Assembly (NCBI RefSeq): GCF_900108225.1
Contig: NZ_FNUZ01000004.1
Location: 124,001 to 188,000 of the forward strand
Length of the DNA: 64,000 nucleotides
From: Thalassococcus halodurans
Lineage (GTDB): Bacteria > Pseudomonadota > Alphaproteobacteria > Rhodobacterales > Rhodobacteraceae
Direction: 5' to 3'
Shown here one piece after another: positions 18,671 through 27,766 of the stretch. The first letter of the stretch is position 1; the number at the start of each line of letters is the position of its first letter. The notes beneath the pieces were generated by a model. That model ran no database searches. It was not told the DNA's origin and worked only from the letters and a program-made list of their open reading frames with translations. The translations under genes and the position numbers were made by a program.

Positions 18671-19695
18671 TGCGTGGAGCAACTATTGCACTTATCGCGG
18701 CCTTTGTGGCTGTTGTTGGCGCGCTGTCTGCGCTGTTCATTGTAGACGAGCGTGAAAAGGCGCTGGTTCTGCAGTTTGGTCAGATCAAACAGGTGCGTGA
18801 AGAACCGGGCCTCGGCTTCAAGATTCCGTTCATTCAGGAAGTGGTCAAATACGACGACCGTATCCTGTCGCTGGACACCGACACGATCGAAGTTACACCG
18901 TCCGATGACCGTCGACTGGTTGTTGACGCCTTCGCCCGTTACCGGATCTCCGACGTTGTTCAATTCCGTCAGGCCGTTGGTGTTGGTGGCATCCGTGCCG
19001 CAGAGGACCGCTTGTCGTCCATCCTGAACGCCCAAATCCGTGAGGTGTTGGGTGCCGATCAGGTGACATCGGATACGATCCTGTCGTCCGAACGCCGCGA
19101 TCTTGCCCTGCGCATCCGCAATCAGGCACGGACCGAGGCAGAAAGCCTTGGCCTGCAGATCGTCGACGTTCGTCTGAAGCAGACCAATCTGCCGCGTCAG
19201 AACCTTGATGCGACATTCGCCCGTATGCGTGCGGAACGTGAACGTGAAGCGGCGGACGAAATCGCCCGTGGTAACGAAGCGGCCCAGCGTGTGCGCGCGG
19301 CAGCAGATCGTACCGTGGTTGAAACCACGTCGACCGCCAATCGTGACGCCGACGTGATCCGCGGTGAAGCGGACGCGGAACGGAACCGCGTTTATGCCGA
19401 AGCGTTTGGGGGCAATCCCGAATTCTTCGCCTTCTACCGCTCCCTGTCCACGCTGGAACGCACTCTGCAGCAAAGCAACTCGACCATGGTCATCTCGCCT
19501 GACAGCGAACTGGTCGCGCCTCTGTTCGGTGCGGTTCGTGCCGATGGCCTGAGCGCAGTGGAAGAAATCGATCTGGATATCGAGACGCTGCGCAACATGG
19601 CGCCCGAGGCTGGCACGTCGCCCGATCTTCCGGATGATGCGCGCCAGCAGCTGGAAGCACCGGCTGATGCACCTGCGAATGAGGCATCGAACTGA
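18670..19695 (+). CDS. hflC: FtsH protease modulator HflC
   Basis: Partner of HflK in the periplasm-facing ring that controls FtsH. The 341-residue protein has an N-terminal signal-anchor helix (ATIALIAAFVAVVGALSALF, residues 4-23), the SPFH domain from VDEREKALVLQFGQI, and the C-terminal coiled part with FARMRAEREREAADEIARG near residue 186 and GEADAERNRVYAEAFG near residue 235, standard for HflC. Compared with E. coli the C-terminus is longer by an acidic, Ala/Pro-rich tail (from about residue 312). Followed after two bases by a small DUF2065 gene, the conserved third member of this operon in Proteobacteria. Confidence 0.95.
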   Translation: MRGATIALIAAFVAVVGALSALFIVDEREKALVLQFGQIKQVREEPGLGFKIPFIQEVVKYDDRILSLDTDTIEVTPSDDRRLVVDAFARYRISDVVQFRQAVGVGGIRAAEDRLSSILNAQIREVLGADQVTSDTILSSERRDLALRIRNQARTEAESLGLQIVDVRLKQTNLPRQNLDATFARMRAEREREAADEIARGNEAAQRVRAAADRTVVETTSTANRDADVIRGEADAERNRVYAEAFGGNPEFFAFYRSLSTLERTLQQSNSTMVISPDSELVAPLFGAVRADGLSAVEEIDLDIETLRNMAPEAGTSPDLPDDARQQLEAPADAPANEASN

Positions 19696-19697
19696 TC

Positions 19698-19886
19698 ATG
19701 ACCGTCAATGTGATCCTTATTTTGATCGCAGGCGCATTGATTATCGAGGGGCTGGCCTATGCGCTGGCCCCTTCGCTTGTCGAGCGTATGCTTGAGGCGC
19801 TGGCATCCATGTCTTTGGAAACACGCAGGACTTTGGGCCTTTTGACCGCAGTCACCGGCGTGACCATTCTCTGGATCGCACTTTAG
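19698..19886 (+). CDS. DUF2065 family membrane protein
   Basis: A 62-residue membrane protein of the DUF2065 (YjeT-like) family with two hydrophobic helices: residues 3-22 (VNVILILIAGALIIEGLAYA) and residues 44-62 (TLGLLTAVTGVTILWIAL). The intervening loop LAPSLVERMLEALASM is typical of the family. It begins two bases after hflC and ends the operon. In other Proteobacteria this small protein accompanies hflK-hflC; its role is unknown, presumably in the same membrane complex. Confidence 0.88.
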   Translation: MTVNVILILIAGALIIEGLAYALAPSLVERMLEALASMSLETRRTLGLLTAVTGVTILWIAL

Positions 19887-20033
19887 GCGACCGGAATTCC
19901 CGTTTTTCGATAGTCACAACCGCTTTATTTGCTGAAACAGTCTTTGAGTGTTCAGATTTTGAGCCTATCTTCACTGCAAGAGCATCAAGATGGCGGATCA
20001 TAACCGCCCGATTTGAATACAGAGGAGCACCCT

Positions 20034-21515
20034 TTGACGTCCCAAGCTATCGCTTTGACCCGCGACACCGTCACACCGCTGCGTTTGTTCTGGATCTCGA
20101 CCTTGTCGGTGTTTCTAATTCTGGCACAAACCCTGATGGTTTCTGCGCGGGGTGCGCCCGAAAGTTTTGCCGATCTGGCGGAAACCATCAGCCCGTCGGT
20201 GGTGAACATCACCACTTCGACAACGGTTGCTGGCCGCATGGGGCCGCAGGGCATCGTGCCCGACGGATCACCGTTCGAGGATTTCTTCCGAGACTTCCAG
20301 AACCGCAACGGACCCGAAGGCGACCAACCGCGTCGGTCGTCGGCGCTGGGATCGGGATTTGTGATTTCGGAAGATGGCTTCATTGTCACAAACAACCACG
20401 TCATCGAAGGCGCGGATGAGATCGAGATCGAGTTTTTCGAAGGCTTCTCTTTGCCGGCAAAGCTTGTGGGTACGGACCCGACAACAGACATCGCGCTTTT
20501 GAAGGTCGAGGCGGAAACCCCGCTGAAATTCGTCTCTTTCGGCGACAGCAACACAGCTCGCGTTGGCGACTGGGTGATGGCCATGGGTAACCCGCTGGGG
20601 CAGGGCTTTTCTGTGTCGGCAGGGATTGTTTCGGCCCGCAACCGCGCGCTGTCCGGCAGCTATGACGACTACATTCAGACCGATGCCGCGATCAACCGAG
20701 GCAATTCGGGTGGTCCGCTGTTCAACATGGATGGCGATGTGATCGGTGTGAACACAGCGATCCTGTCGCCCACGGGCGGCTCGATCGGGATCGGCTTTTC
20801 CATGGCGTCCAACGTTGTGGTGCGTGTGGTCGACCAGTTGCAGAAATACGGTGAAACGCGCCGTGGCTGGCTGGGTGTGCGCATTCAGGATGTGACAGAG
20901 GATGTGGCCGAGGCGATGGGCCTTGAAGGCACCGCTGGCGCGCTGATCACCGATGTGCCCGATGGTCCGGCCAAGGATGCGGGTCTGCTTTCCGGTGACG
21001 TCATCCTGAAGTTCGACGGTGCCGACGTGGAAGATACACGCGGTCTTGTTCGTCAGGTGGGCAACACCGAGGTTGGCAAAGCCGTGCGTGTGGTTGTGAA
21101 CCGCGAAGGTCAGACCGAAACGATCATGGTCACCTTGGGGCGCCGCGAAGACGCCGAGAGCAGCTCTGTCCCGACAGGTCCGACCGAGCCCGAAGAAGAG
21201 GCGGCTCCGGAAACTCTGGACCTTCTTGGTTTGTCCCTGAGTGCTGTGACCGACGAACTGACCGAGGAGTATGCACTGGGCGATAATGCCGAGGGTCTGG
21301 TTGTGACGGTCGTCGATGAAGACAGCGAAGCCTTTGAAAAAGGTCTGCGTGCTGGCGATCTGATCACCGAAGCCGGGCAAAGCCCGATCAAAAGCTTTGA
21401 TGAGTTTGAAGAGAAGATCGCCGAGGCTCGTGAGGCCGGCCGCAAATCGATCCTGCTATTGGTCCGCCGGTCCGGCGACCCGCGCTTTGTTGCACTGGGG
21501 ATCGAAGAGAACTGA
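20034..21515 (+). CDS. Do-family periplasmic serine protease (DegP/DegQ type)
   Basis: Periplasmic protease/chaperone for misfolded envelope proteins. The 493-residue protein has a signal peptide (RLFWISTLSVFLILAQTLMV, residues 17-36), the trypsin-like triad in TNNHVIEGADE (His), TTDIALLKVE (Asp) and NRGNSGGPLFN (Ser), and two PDZ domains (about residues 265-365 and 405-490). I choose the TTG at 20034 because AGAGGAG lies 7 bases before it; the ORF opens earlier at TTG 20013, which has no such site. Placed directly after hflKC, so two envelope quality-control systems are neighbours. A possible promoter, TTGAGT and TATCTT spaced by 16 bases, lies at 19944-19971. A strong terminator follows. 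Confidence 0.93.
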   Translation: MTSQAIALTRDTVTPLRLFWISTLSVFLILAQTLMVSARGAPESFADLAETISPSVVNITTSTTVAGRMGPQGIVPDGSPFEDFFRDFQNRNGPEGDQPRRSSALGSGFVISEDGFIVTNNHVIEGADEIEIEFFEGFSLPAKLVGTDPTTDIALLKVEAETPLKFVSFGDSNTARVGDWVMAMGNPLGQGFSVSAGIVSARNRALSGSYDDYIQTDAAINRGNSGGPLFNMDGDVIGVNTAILSPTGGSIGIGFSMASNVVVRVVDQLQKYGETRRGWLGVRIQDVTEDVAEAMGLEGTAGALITDVPDGPAKDAGLLSGDVILKFDGADVEDTRGLVRQVGNTEVGKAVRVVVNREGQTETIMVTLGRREDAESSSVPTGPTEPEEEAAPETLDLLGLSLSAVTDELTEEYALGDNAEGLVVTVVDEDSEAFEKGLRAGDLITEAGQSPIKSFDEFEEKIAEAREAGRKSILLLVRRSGDPRFVALGIEEN

Positions 21516-21539
21516 TCTTTCAGGACATGAAATTGAAAA

Positions 21540-21566
21540 CCCCCGTCTGAACAGGCGGGGGTTTTT
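21540..21566 (+). terminator. Rho-independent terminator after the Do-family protease
   Basis: A 10-base GC-rich stem (CCCCCGTCTG with CAGGCGGGGG) with a very short loop, followed by five T residues, begins 25 bases after the protease stop codon. Confidence 0.9.
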
Positions 21567-21635
21567 CTTTGGGGCTTTGCCCCCTTGGCCTTCGGCCAAT
21601 TCCCCCAAGGTATTTAGGGACAGAAAATACCTGGA

Positions 21636-22139
21636 TCAGTTCAGATCAACAGCGGCGAGCCCCAGTTCGCGGGCGCTGTCGAGCGAGATCTGGCTGCTTT
21701 TCAACCCGCGTTCGGATTGAAAGCGCAGGATGGCATTTAGTGTGGGTTCATCGAAACGGCTGGTTACGCCGCCGCGATAGTAGCCGCGCGCGAGCAGCGC
21801 GCGCTGGATCGAGGCGATGAACTCGGGTGTGATCTGATCGGGGCAGGGGGCCGGAAAGCGTTCTTCGCGGCGCGGGCGCACCTCTTTCGGGACAGTGGCG
21901 TTGCGATAGATCGGCGGCTGGATGATTGTGCCGTTTTCATCGACCTGCGCCTGCACCACCTGCACCTGACCGGGGACCTGTTCATAAACCGCCGGAATGA
22001 CGACCGTGCCCCAGCAGCTGCCGTCTTCGGCTTTCTGGGTGGTGAATTGAGGGGCAGGAGCCTCGGGCGGGGTGTCTACGGGGGTGCATGCCGCCAACGC
22101 GATCAATAGCGCCGGAAAGAGGGCGGATCGTCCTGTCAT
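21636..22139 (-). CDS. Putative peptidoglycan-binding lipoprotein
   Basis: A 167-residue lipoprotein candidate. The N-terminus has a short positive start and hydrophobic stretch ending in LIALAAC, a lipobox with cysteine 18. After a Pro-rich linker there is a domain of unknown kind (DGSCWGTVVIPAVYEQVPGQ), and the C-terminus (about residues 107-165) looks like a PG_binding_1 fold: IQRALLARGYYRGGV and LNAILRFQSERGL. It stands alone on the minus strand between the protease terminator and the dnaE2 remnant. Function beyond envelope attachment cannot be told from sequence. Confidence 0.75.
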   Translation of the reverse strand: MTGRSALFPALLIALAACTPVDTPPEAPAPQFTTQKAEDGSCWGTVVIPAVYEQVPGQVQVVQAQVDENGTIIQPPIYRNATVPKEVRPRREERFPAPCPDQITPEFIASIQRALLARGYYRGGVTSRFDEPTLNAILRFQSERGLKSSQISLDSARELGLAAVDLN

Positions 22140-22179
22140 GCCTGCTCAGCCTGTTGTTAGGTCTTGTTCGCGCAGGACA

Positions 22180-22578
22180 TTAGCCGATTTTTGTGCCCCG
22201 CGAAAGTGGATCAGAGGGATCAACCAAACGGTCCAGCAGATGCGAGATATCTTCGATCTCTTCGGCGATGATGTGGGTGACAGAGGCTTCGCGCTGCATG
22301 CGGCCTGTGACCTTGAGCATACGGCCTGCGATGACGGCGCGACGGAAGCGTTCGTAAAGCGCGCGCCAGACGACGATGTTCACGACACCTGTTTCATCTT
22401 CGAGCGTGATAAAGATCACCCCGTTTGCCGTGCCGGGACGTTGGCGCAGGATCACCAGCCCCGCCACAGCCACCCGCGCGCCGATGGGCGGCAGGTGCAG
22501 GTCGCAGGCGCGCAGGCAGGACGGTGGCCGTGGCCAGTCCGTATTCGCTGTGCCGGATGTCGAAGAAATGATCTGCAT
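22180..22578 (-). pseudogene. dnaE2: Remnant of error-prone DNA polymerase DnaE2 (ImuC), C-terminal OB-fold part
   Basis: A 132-residue reading frame whose middle (about residues 34-120) matches the C-terminal OB-fold part of the error-prone polymerase DnaE2/ImuC: VAVAGLVILRQRPGTANGV, IFITLEDETGVVNIVVW and the LKVTGRMQREASVTHIIAEE segment. A whole DnaE2 is over 1000 residues; the polymerase core, PHP domain and normal C-terminus are missing, and the first 30 residues do not look like DnaE2. The usual partners imuA and imuB are absent from the window. A LexA box lies 15 bases before the ATG on this strand. It may still be transcribed as a small OB-fold protein, but I read it as the scar of a deletion of the imuA-imuB-dnaE2 cassette. 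Confidence 0.75.
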
Positions 22579-22592
22579 CAGGGACTTTTATA

Positions 22593-23016
<424 letters not shown>

Positions 23017-23019
23017 ACG

Positions 23020-23787
23020 ATGGGCCAAGCGCCGCGTCAGCCTAAGCGCTTTTGGGGCGGTTGCGCCCGCGGCGCGCTGACAGCGGTGTGCCTGTGGCTG
23101 GCCATGCCCGTGGCAGGTGTAGCGCAACAGATCGTGTCGGCCCGTTATGACGGGCCGACCACGCGCTATCCTCATGGCGCGCTTGGGGATGCGATTGAAC
23201 ACGACACTTTGGTGGTTGATCTGTCGGACGGGCGTTCAATGTCTGCCCGTTGGGACCGGCCCCTAGTGTTCGAGGATGAAGCGCCGAGGGTTATCGACCT
23301 TGATAGGGATGGATCGCCCGAGGTGATTGTTGTCGAAAGCCACGAAGACTTCGGCGCGCGTCTGTCCGTTTGGGGGCTGGTGGACGGCGCCTTGGCCCTT
23401 CGCGCCGCAACGCCGTTTATCGGAACGCGCTTTCGTTGGCTCGCCCCTGTGGGCGCGGCGGATCTGGATGGCGACGGGCTGTTCGAGATCGCCTATATCG
23501 ACCGGCCGCATCTGGCAAAGACACTGCGTGTCTGGCGCTTTGTTCCGACCGGTGAGGGTGCGAATCTCGAACCGGTGGTGGATTATCCCGGTGTGACCAA
23601 TCATCAGATCGGCTGGGAGGATATTCCCGGAGGCATTCGTGATTGCGGGCAAGGCCCTGAGATGATCGTCGCAGATGCCCGTTGGTCGCGCGTTCTGGCT
23701 GTGACGCTTCGCGATGGCCGCATTAGCGCAAATGACATAGGGCCGTGGCAGCGCGGCGCTTTGGATGCCGCGCTGACGTGTGATTGA
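23020..23787 (+). CDS. Secreted FG-GAP/VCBS-like repeat protein
   Basis: A 255-residue exported protein with a signal peptide at about residues 10-36 (ALTAVCLWLAMPVAGVAQQ). Two DxDxDG-type repeat motifs are clear: VIDLDRDGSPEVIVVES near residue 91 and AADLDGDGLFEIAYIDR near residue 147, the calcium-binding loops of integrin-like FG-GAP blades. The rest fits a partial beta-propeller of this kind. It starts 3 bases after the ferredoxin stop, so the two share a transcript, though their functions seem unrelated. Its end meets the RNase T2 gene tail-to-tail with 3 bases between. The ligand or role is unknown. Confidence 0.75.
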   Translation: MGQAPRQPKRFWGGCARGALTAVCLWLAMPVAGVAQQIVSARYDGPTTRYPHGALGDAIEHDTLVVDLSDGRSMSARWDRPLVFEDEAPRVIDLDRDGSPEVIVVESHEDFGARLSVWGLVDGALALRAATPFIGTRFRWLAPVGAADLDGDGLFEIAYIDRPHLAKTLRVWRFVPTGEGANLEPVVDYPGVTNHQIGWEDIPGGIRDCGQGPEMIVADARWSRVLAVTLRDGRISANDIGPWQRGALDAALTCD

Positions 23788-23790
23788 CGA

Positions 23791-24441
23791 TTAGCGGATC
23801 GGATCAAGCAGCGCGTCATTCAGCGTGCAGTCTTTCACCACATCGCGACCGCATGGCACCGGTTCCAGATCTTTGGACAGACAGACACGGGCCTCTTGGA
23901 TACGTCCGGACCGGCAGGTGATCGTCACCATGTCGGGCTCCAGTTCTGGATTGGCCTCAAGAAACGCTTGTTCGATCACCGAGGCGGGCACTGTCACGGA
24001 TTTTGTCAGTTTTTCAAACACCTCGGGCAGGTTCACCGTCGCAAATGCCTGCCGGGACAGATCGTAATACTCGGTCGAAGACAGCCCCGAACACACCCCG
24101 TGTTTCTTCCACTGATGCCACGCCAGACCGGATGTGCCCATGATATCGGCCATGGCCGCAGTCTCGCTGCGGGACGGATTACGCTCTACCGTCGGGCAAT
24201 AGGCAGGCCAGCCCTGATGGTACTGCGGCCACAAACCGTGCAGGATCCACCCCGCATCCCGATCCTCATCGCACTGCGGCGATCCGCGATCATCCCCCTC
24301 CAGCACGCACCACGTCGGCGACCAGCTGAGCGACATCACATAGTAATCAAACGCGCCCGACCGTTCCCCATCGGCCTGCGCGCCATCCACCTGCATCAAC
24401 CCCGCCGCCACAAGAAGCGCACCCAGCAATCGCATTTTCAC
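23791..24441 (-). CDS. Secreted RNase T2 family ribonuclease
   Basis: A 216-residue ribonuclease of the T2 family, exported by an N-terminal signal peptide (LLGALLVAAGLMQVDGAQA, residues 5-23). Both conserved active-site segments are present: CAS I in WILHGLWPQYHQGW near residue 65 and CAS II in WHQWKKHGVCSG near residue 113, with the two catalytic histidines and the conserved lysine. SLSWSPTWC near residue 37 is also typical. Expected to cleave single-stranded RNA in the periplasm or outside the cell, scavenging phosphate and nucleosides. Converges on the FG-GAP gene. Confidence 0.93.
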   Translation of the reverse strand: MKMRLLGALLVAAGLMQVDGAQADGERSGAFDYYVMSLSWSPTWCVLEGDDRGSPQCDEDRDAGWILHGLWPQYHQGWPAYCPTVERNPSRSETAAMADIMGTSGLAWHQWKKHGVCSGLSSTEYYDLSRQAFATVNLPEVFEKLTKSVTVPASVIEQAFLEANPELEPDMVTITCRSGRIQEARVCLSKDLEPVPCGRDVVKDCTLNDALLDPIR

Positions 24442-24572
24442 TTTCCTCTTGATCCAATGATCCCTATATAGGGCTCAAGTTCCCCTACAACGGAAACCTG
24501 TCTCGGACCAGCCGAGACCTCCTCGGGCCAGAAACCCAGGAGCCGGAAAAGATATGTCTAAGGAGATATAAC

Positions 24573-25325
24573 ATGGCCAAGCTGTTGCATCCCAAGGCCA
24601 CTGCGGTCTGGCTGGTGGACAATACCACGCTGACCTTCAAACAGATCGCCGATTTCGTCGGCATGCACGAACTTGAGGTGCAGGGCATCGCCGACGGCGA
24701 CGTCGCCACCGGCGTGAAGGGCTTTGACCCTGTTGCCAACAACCAGTTGGATCAGGACAATATCGACAAGGCCGAGAAAGACCCGCTGGTTAAACTGAAG
24801 CTGAAGTTCAACCCCGCAGCCCACGACGAAGACAAACGCCGTGGCCCGCGCTACACGCCGCTGTCCAAACGTCAGGACCGCCCCGCGTCGATCCTGTGGC
24901 TGGTCAAGTTCCACCCCGAACTGAGCGACGGCCAGATTTCCAAACTGGTGGGCACAACCAAGCCGACCATTCAGGCGATCCGCGAACGCACACACTGGAA
25001 CATCGCCAACATCCAGCCGATTGATCCGGTTGCTCTTGGCCTCTGCCGCCAGTCCGAACTGGACGCGGCGATCCAGAAGGCGTCCAAGAAAGCGGGCGCT
25101 GTGATGAACGACGACGAACGCCGCAAGCTGGTGTCGACGGAACAGAGCCTTGGCATGGACGCAGAACCGCGCATGCCGTCGTCGATGGAAGGTCTGGAAA
25201 CCTTCAGCCTGTCTGATCCCCGTGGTGAGGATGAGGACACCGAGGACGAAAAAGACTTCGCAGATGCGGATTCGTTCTTCAACCTGCCGGACGGCGGGAA
25301 CGACGAGGACGAAGACGACAATTGA
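24573..25325 (+). CDS. trcR: Cell-cycle transcriptional regulator TrcR (DUF1013)
   Basis: A 250-residue protein of the alphaproteobacterial DUF1013 family, named TrcR from work on Brucella cell-cycle control. Two helix-turn-helix-like segments are visible: LTFKQIADFVGMHELEVQGI near residue 20 and LSDGQISKLVGTTKPTIQAI near residue 114. The C-terminal 50 residues are highly acidic (DEDTEDEKDFADADSF). The ATG at 24573 follows AAGGAGA at good distance. It is divergent from RNase T2 and ends in a strong bidirectional terminator, so it is its own unit. Its place among essential core genes fits an essential regulator. Confidence 0.92.
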   Translation: MAKLLHPKATAVWLVDNTTLTFKQIADFVGMHELEVQGIADGDVATGVKGFDPVANNQLDQDNIDKAEKDPLVKLKLKFNPAAHDEDKRRGPRYTPLSKRQDRPASILWLVKFHPELSDGQISKLVGTTKPTIQAIRERTHWNIANIQPIDPVALGLCRQSELDAAIQKASKKAGAVMNDDERRKLVSTEQSLGMDAEPRMPSSMEGLETFSLSDPRGEDEDTEDEKDFADADSFFNLPDGGNDEDEDDN

Positions 25326-25345
25326 TCGTCAAGTCAGTGAGACAG

Positions 25346-25372
25346 AAAAACCCGCCAGTTTGGCGGGTTTTT
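25346..25372. terminator. Bidirectional rho-independent terminator after trcR
   Basis: A symmetrical stem AAACCCGCCA / TGGCGGGTTT with loop GTT, flanked by an A-run on the left and a T-run on the right, ends trcR and could also end the converging minus-strand gene at 25444. Confidence 0.92.
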
Positions 25373-25443
25373 CTTTGATCGGCTCACTAATTATAAAAGT
25401 GTTTGCGGCGGAACTTTCTAAGTTTGATGTGTTGCAAATTTCT

Positions 25444-26607
25444 TTAATTCTCAAAGTTGCATCGGCCCAGAGTTCGCAAACCTTTGATGAAATTTTCTTT
25501 GAAATTTGTTTTGCACATAAGTTCATGAATTTCAGTGTGGTAAAACTCTACATTTTTCATTCTGGTGACTCTACGCTTTACAGATTCTTCATAAAACTCA
25601 CTGAACTCTCCATCCCGCGCTAGATAATATACTGTTTGAGCATCTGCAAACTCACGTACATCCAGCTCTTTAATAATGGCTGGATAAACGTCTTCCCATC
25701 GACGCGAAAAATTTTCAATTTCTTTTCTTATTTGATTTATTGAGACGAGACGAGGGCCTTTTTCGTCGTTGTTCGTTTCATGCAGTGTTTCCCATTGTTC
25801 TATAAGAAATTTGGCTTTCTCGTCTGACAAATGCAGTAAGCTGGACTCAATGGAAATAATGCCGGATAATTCCCGATTTTCTTCAATTTTTTTTAACGCA
25901 TTGCTGAATTGATTGTTGCTAAGATGAAAGCGTTCTTTAATGGTTTCTTTTGCTTCGCTAAATTCTTGCGAAGCCCAGTTGGACCTTTTGGGGAGCGTTT
26001 TCGCTATCTCGAATAGATCGCGACGTGAGCACTTGTTGGTTCTAGTGCCGGTTCGCCATTCATAACAAAGCGCGAATGTGCGGTTTTTAATGCCTGCCAA
26101 AATATCCTGCAGTTCAATGAGGCTCTGGTGGATGACTTCAATGTTCGCTAGCGTCTTATTTTCAATACTAGGTTGACCCTTTCTATTCTTATGGAAACGC
26201 AGCTCTTGGCCGTCATCATCGATTCTAGACAGGCTATCGACAAATTTTCCGAGAGATGAAGAGTAATCCCGTAAACATTTATCTGGAATATTGTGTTTCT
26301 CAAGAAATTCTAAATGTGACTTTATATCATGATTTTGGCGATGCTCTGATGGGATGATTTTGGACTTTTTAAGTTCGCTGAGGACTAGCTTGAGCGTAAG
26401 TTCTATTGCGTGCCGAGCGTTGTACAAAATTGGAAGCGCAAGTGTATCGCGTTTATCGAACATTTTCTTTTCTAATAAGAGGTTAGCAAGTTCCTTAGCC
26501 GCTTGAATATATCCGTCAGCGTAGTTTTCTTCATCGCCTTGTTTGCCAATGCATGCATTCCATTTTCTATCATTAGGGATATGGAAAAATGGATCAATCG
26601 ACGTCAT
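25444..26607 (-). CDS. Unknown AT-rich islet protein with HEPN-like N-terminal segment
   Basis: A 387-residue protein of unknown function; no family named with confidence. Base composition is clearly more AT-rich than the neighbours and lysine, asparagine and isoleucine are common, a sign of recent transfer. Residues 62-105 (ILYNARHAIELTLKLVLSEL then HRQNHDIKSHLEFL) resemble the paired helices of HEPN domains, where an AxExxLK helix is followed by an HD(L/I) helix. Residues 170-335 are helical with charged repeats, and the C-terminus holds YYLARDGEFSEFYEESVKRR. GGAG lies 11 bases before the ATG. Single gene, its 3' end facing the trcR terminator. A defence or toxin-type role is only a guess. 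Confidence 0.65.
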   Translation of the reverse strand: MTSIDPFFHIPNDRKWNACIGKQGDEENYADGYIQAAKELANLLLEKKMFDKRDTLALPILYNARHAIELTLKLVLSELKKSKIIPSEHRQNHDIKSHLEFLEKHNIPDKCLRDYSSSLGKFVDSLSRIDDDGQELRFHKNRKGQPSIENKTLANIEVIHQSLIELQDILAGIKNRTFALCYEWRTGTRTNKCSRRDLFEIAKTLPKRSNWASQEFSEAKETIKERFHLSNNQFSNALKKIEENRELSGIISIESSLLHLSDEKAKFLIEQWETLHETNNDEKGPRLVSINQIRKEIENFSRRWEDVYPAIIKELDVREFADAQTVYYLARDGEFSEFYEESVKRRVTRMKNVEFYHTEIHELMCKTNFKENFIKGLRTLGRCNFEN

Positions 26608-26629
26608 ACTTTATTCATCTCCAAAAGAG

Positions 26630-26649
26630 AGTAAGTTTTCTTGCTTACT
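26630..26649. promoter_or_regulatory. Inverted repeat upstream of the AT-rich islet gene
   Basis: AGTAAG and CTTACT flank an 8-base T-rich spacer 23 bases upstream of the islet gene start. The position fits an operator; no regulator is known and the T-rich context makes chance possible. Confidence 0.25.
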
Positions 26650-26767
26650 TTTTGAAAGTTATCGGATTCATATCAAACGCATTGGTCTGAATGATCTAAT
26701 CGTTGATGCCCGAAGCGTACATGTCCGTTAGAGCAGAAAATGTTTGTGGTAGCATTTGAAGCATTTC

Positions 26768-27148
26768 TTACTGCCTCTCCAAAACCCTCTTCGCCGCCCG
26801 AAAGCATTCCAGTGCTTGGGGGACGCCGCAGTAGATGCCGATGACGTGGATGATCGCGCGGAGCTCTTCCGGTGTGACGCCGTTGTTCAGCGCCCCTCGG
26901 CAGTGCAGTTCCCACTCGGTCATCTTCCCCAAGGCCCCGATCATCGACAGGTTCATCATCGACCGTGTCTTGGCGTCGATCACGTCGTCGCCCCAGCCAA
27001 AGCCCCAGCACCACGCTGTCATCGCCTCTTGAAAAGGCCGTGTGAACTCATCCGCGGCGGCCATGTTCTTTTCGACGTATTCCGCGCCCAGCGTGGCCTT
27101 GCGTTGCTCTAGTCCTTTCAGGAACAGGTCTTCGTCAAACACGCTCAT
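26768..27148 (-). CDS. Carboxymuconolactone decarboxylase family protein
   Basis: A 126-residue member of the CMD/AhpD-like fold family, closest in layout to 4-carboxymuconolactone decarboxylase (PcaC-like). Typical features: LFLKGLEQRKATLGAEYVEK near residue 8, WGDDVIDAKTRSMMNLSMIGAL near residue 51 and ELRAIIHVIGIYCGVPQALEC near residue 95 with the conserved histidine and Pro. No other protocatechuate-pathway genes are near, so the substrate remains open. It ends 160 bases from the AT-rich islet and starts 13 bases after recR. Confidence 0.85.
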   Translation of the reverse strand: MSVFDEDLFLKGLEQRKATLGAEYVEKNMAAADEFTRPFQEAMTAWCWGFGWGDDVIDAKTRSMMNLSMIGALGKMTEWELHCRGALNNGVTPEELRAIIHVIGIYCGVPQALECFRAAKRVLERQ

Positions 27149-27160
27149 GGGGGTCTCCGT

Positions 27161-27754
27161 CTATAGCCGTTTGCGCGCGGTCAGCGCCGCGCTGATGGTG
27201 CCGTCGTCCAGATAATCCAGCTCGCCGCCAATGGGCACGCCTTGGGCCAGCGACGACAGCGCGACGCGGCCCTCAAGCTGGTCGGCGATGTAATGGGCCG
27301 TGGTTTGCCCGTCGACCGTGGCGTTCAGGGCAAGGATCACCTCGGTGATTTCCTCGGAGGTGACACGGTCGATCAGTTTGGGAATGCGCAATTCGTCCGG
27401 CCCGATGCTGTCCAGCGCAGACAGCGTGCCGCCCAGCACATGGTAGCGGCCCTTGAAGGTGCCCGATCGTTCCATGGCCCACAGGTCCGCCACATCCTCG
27501 ACCACACACAGCAGCCCGTTGGCGCGGGCGTCGTTGGAACAAATTTCGCAGATATCGCCGGTGCCGACGTTGCCGCAGTTCAGACATTCGCGCGCGGTGG
27601 CCGCCACGGTCTGCATCAGGTCCGACAGGGGCGTCAGCAACAGCGCCCGTTTGCGGATCAGATGCAGCACCGCACGACGCGCCGAGCGGGGCCCGAGCCC
27701 CGGCAAGCGCGCCATCAGGTCGATCAGCGCATCAATGTCATTGCGGCCGGACAT
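27161..27754 (-). CDS. recR: Recombination mediator RecR
   Basis: Works with RecF and RecO to load RecA on gapped DNA. The 197-residue protein has the N-terminal helix-hairpin-helix ([19 protein letters not shown], residues 14-32), the zinc finger [16 protein letters not shown] (about residues 57-72) and a Toprim domain ([18 protein letters not shown], then [19 protein letters not shown]). All are standard. It follows ybaB by 12 bases and belongs to the widely conserved dnaX-ybaB-recR operon. Confidence 0.97.
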   Translation of the reverse strand: MSGRNDIDALIDLMARLPGLGPRSARRAVLHLIRKRALLLTPLSDLMQTVAATARECLNCGNVGTGDICEICSNDARANGLLCVVEDVADLWAMERSGTFKGRYHVLGGTLSALDSIGPDELRIPKLIDRVTSEEITEVILALNATVDGQTTAHYIADQLEGRVALSSLAQGVPIGGELDYLDDGTISAALTARKRL

Positions 27755-27766
27755 GCCCGTTCAGGA

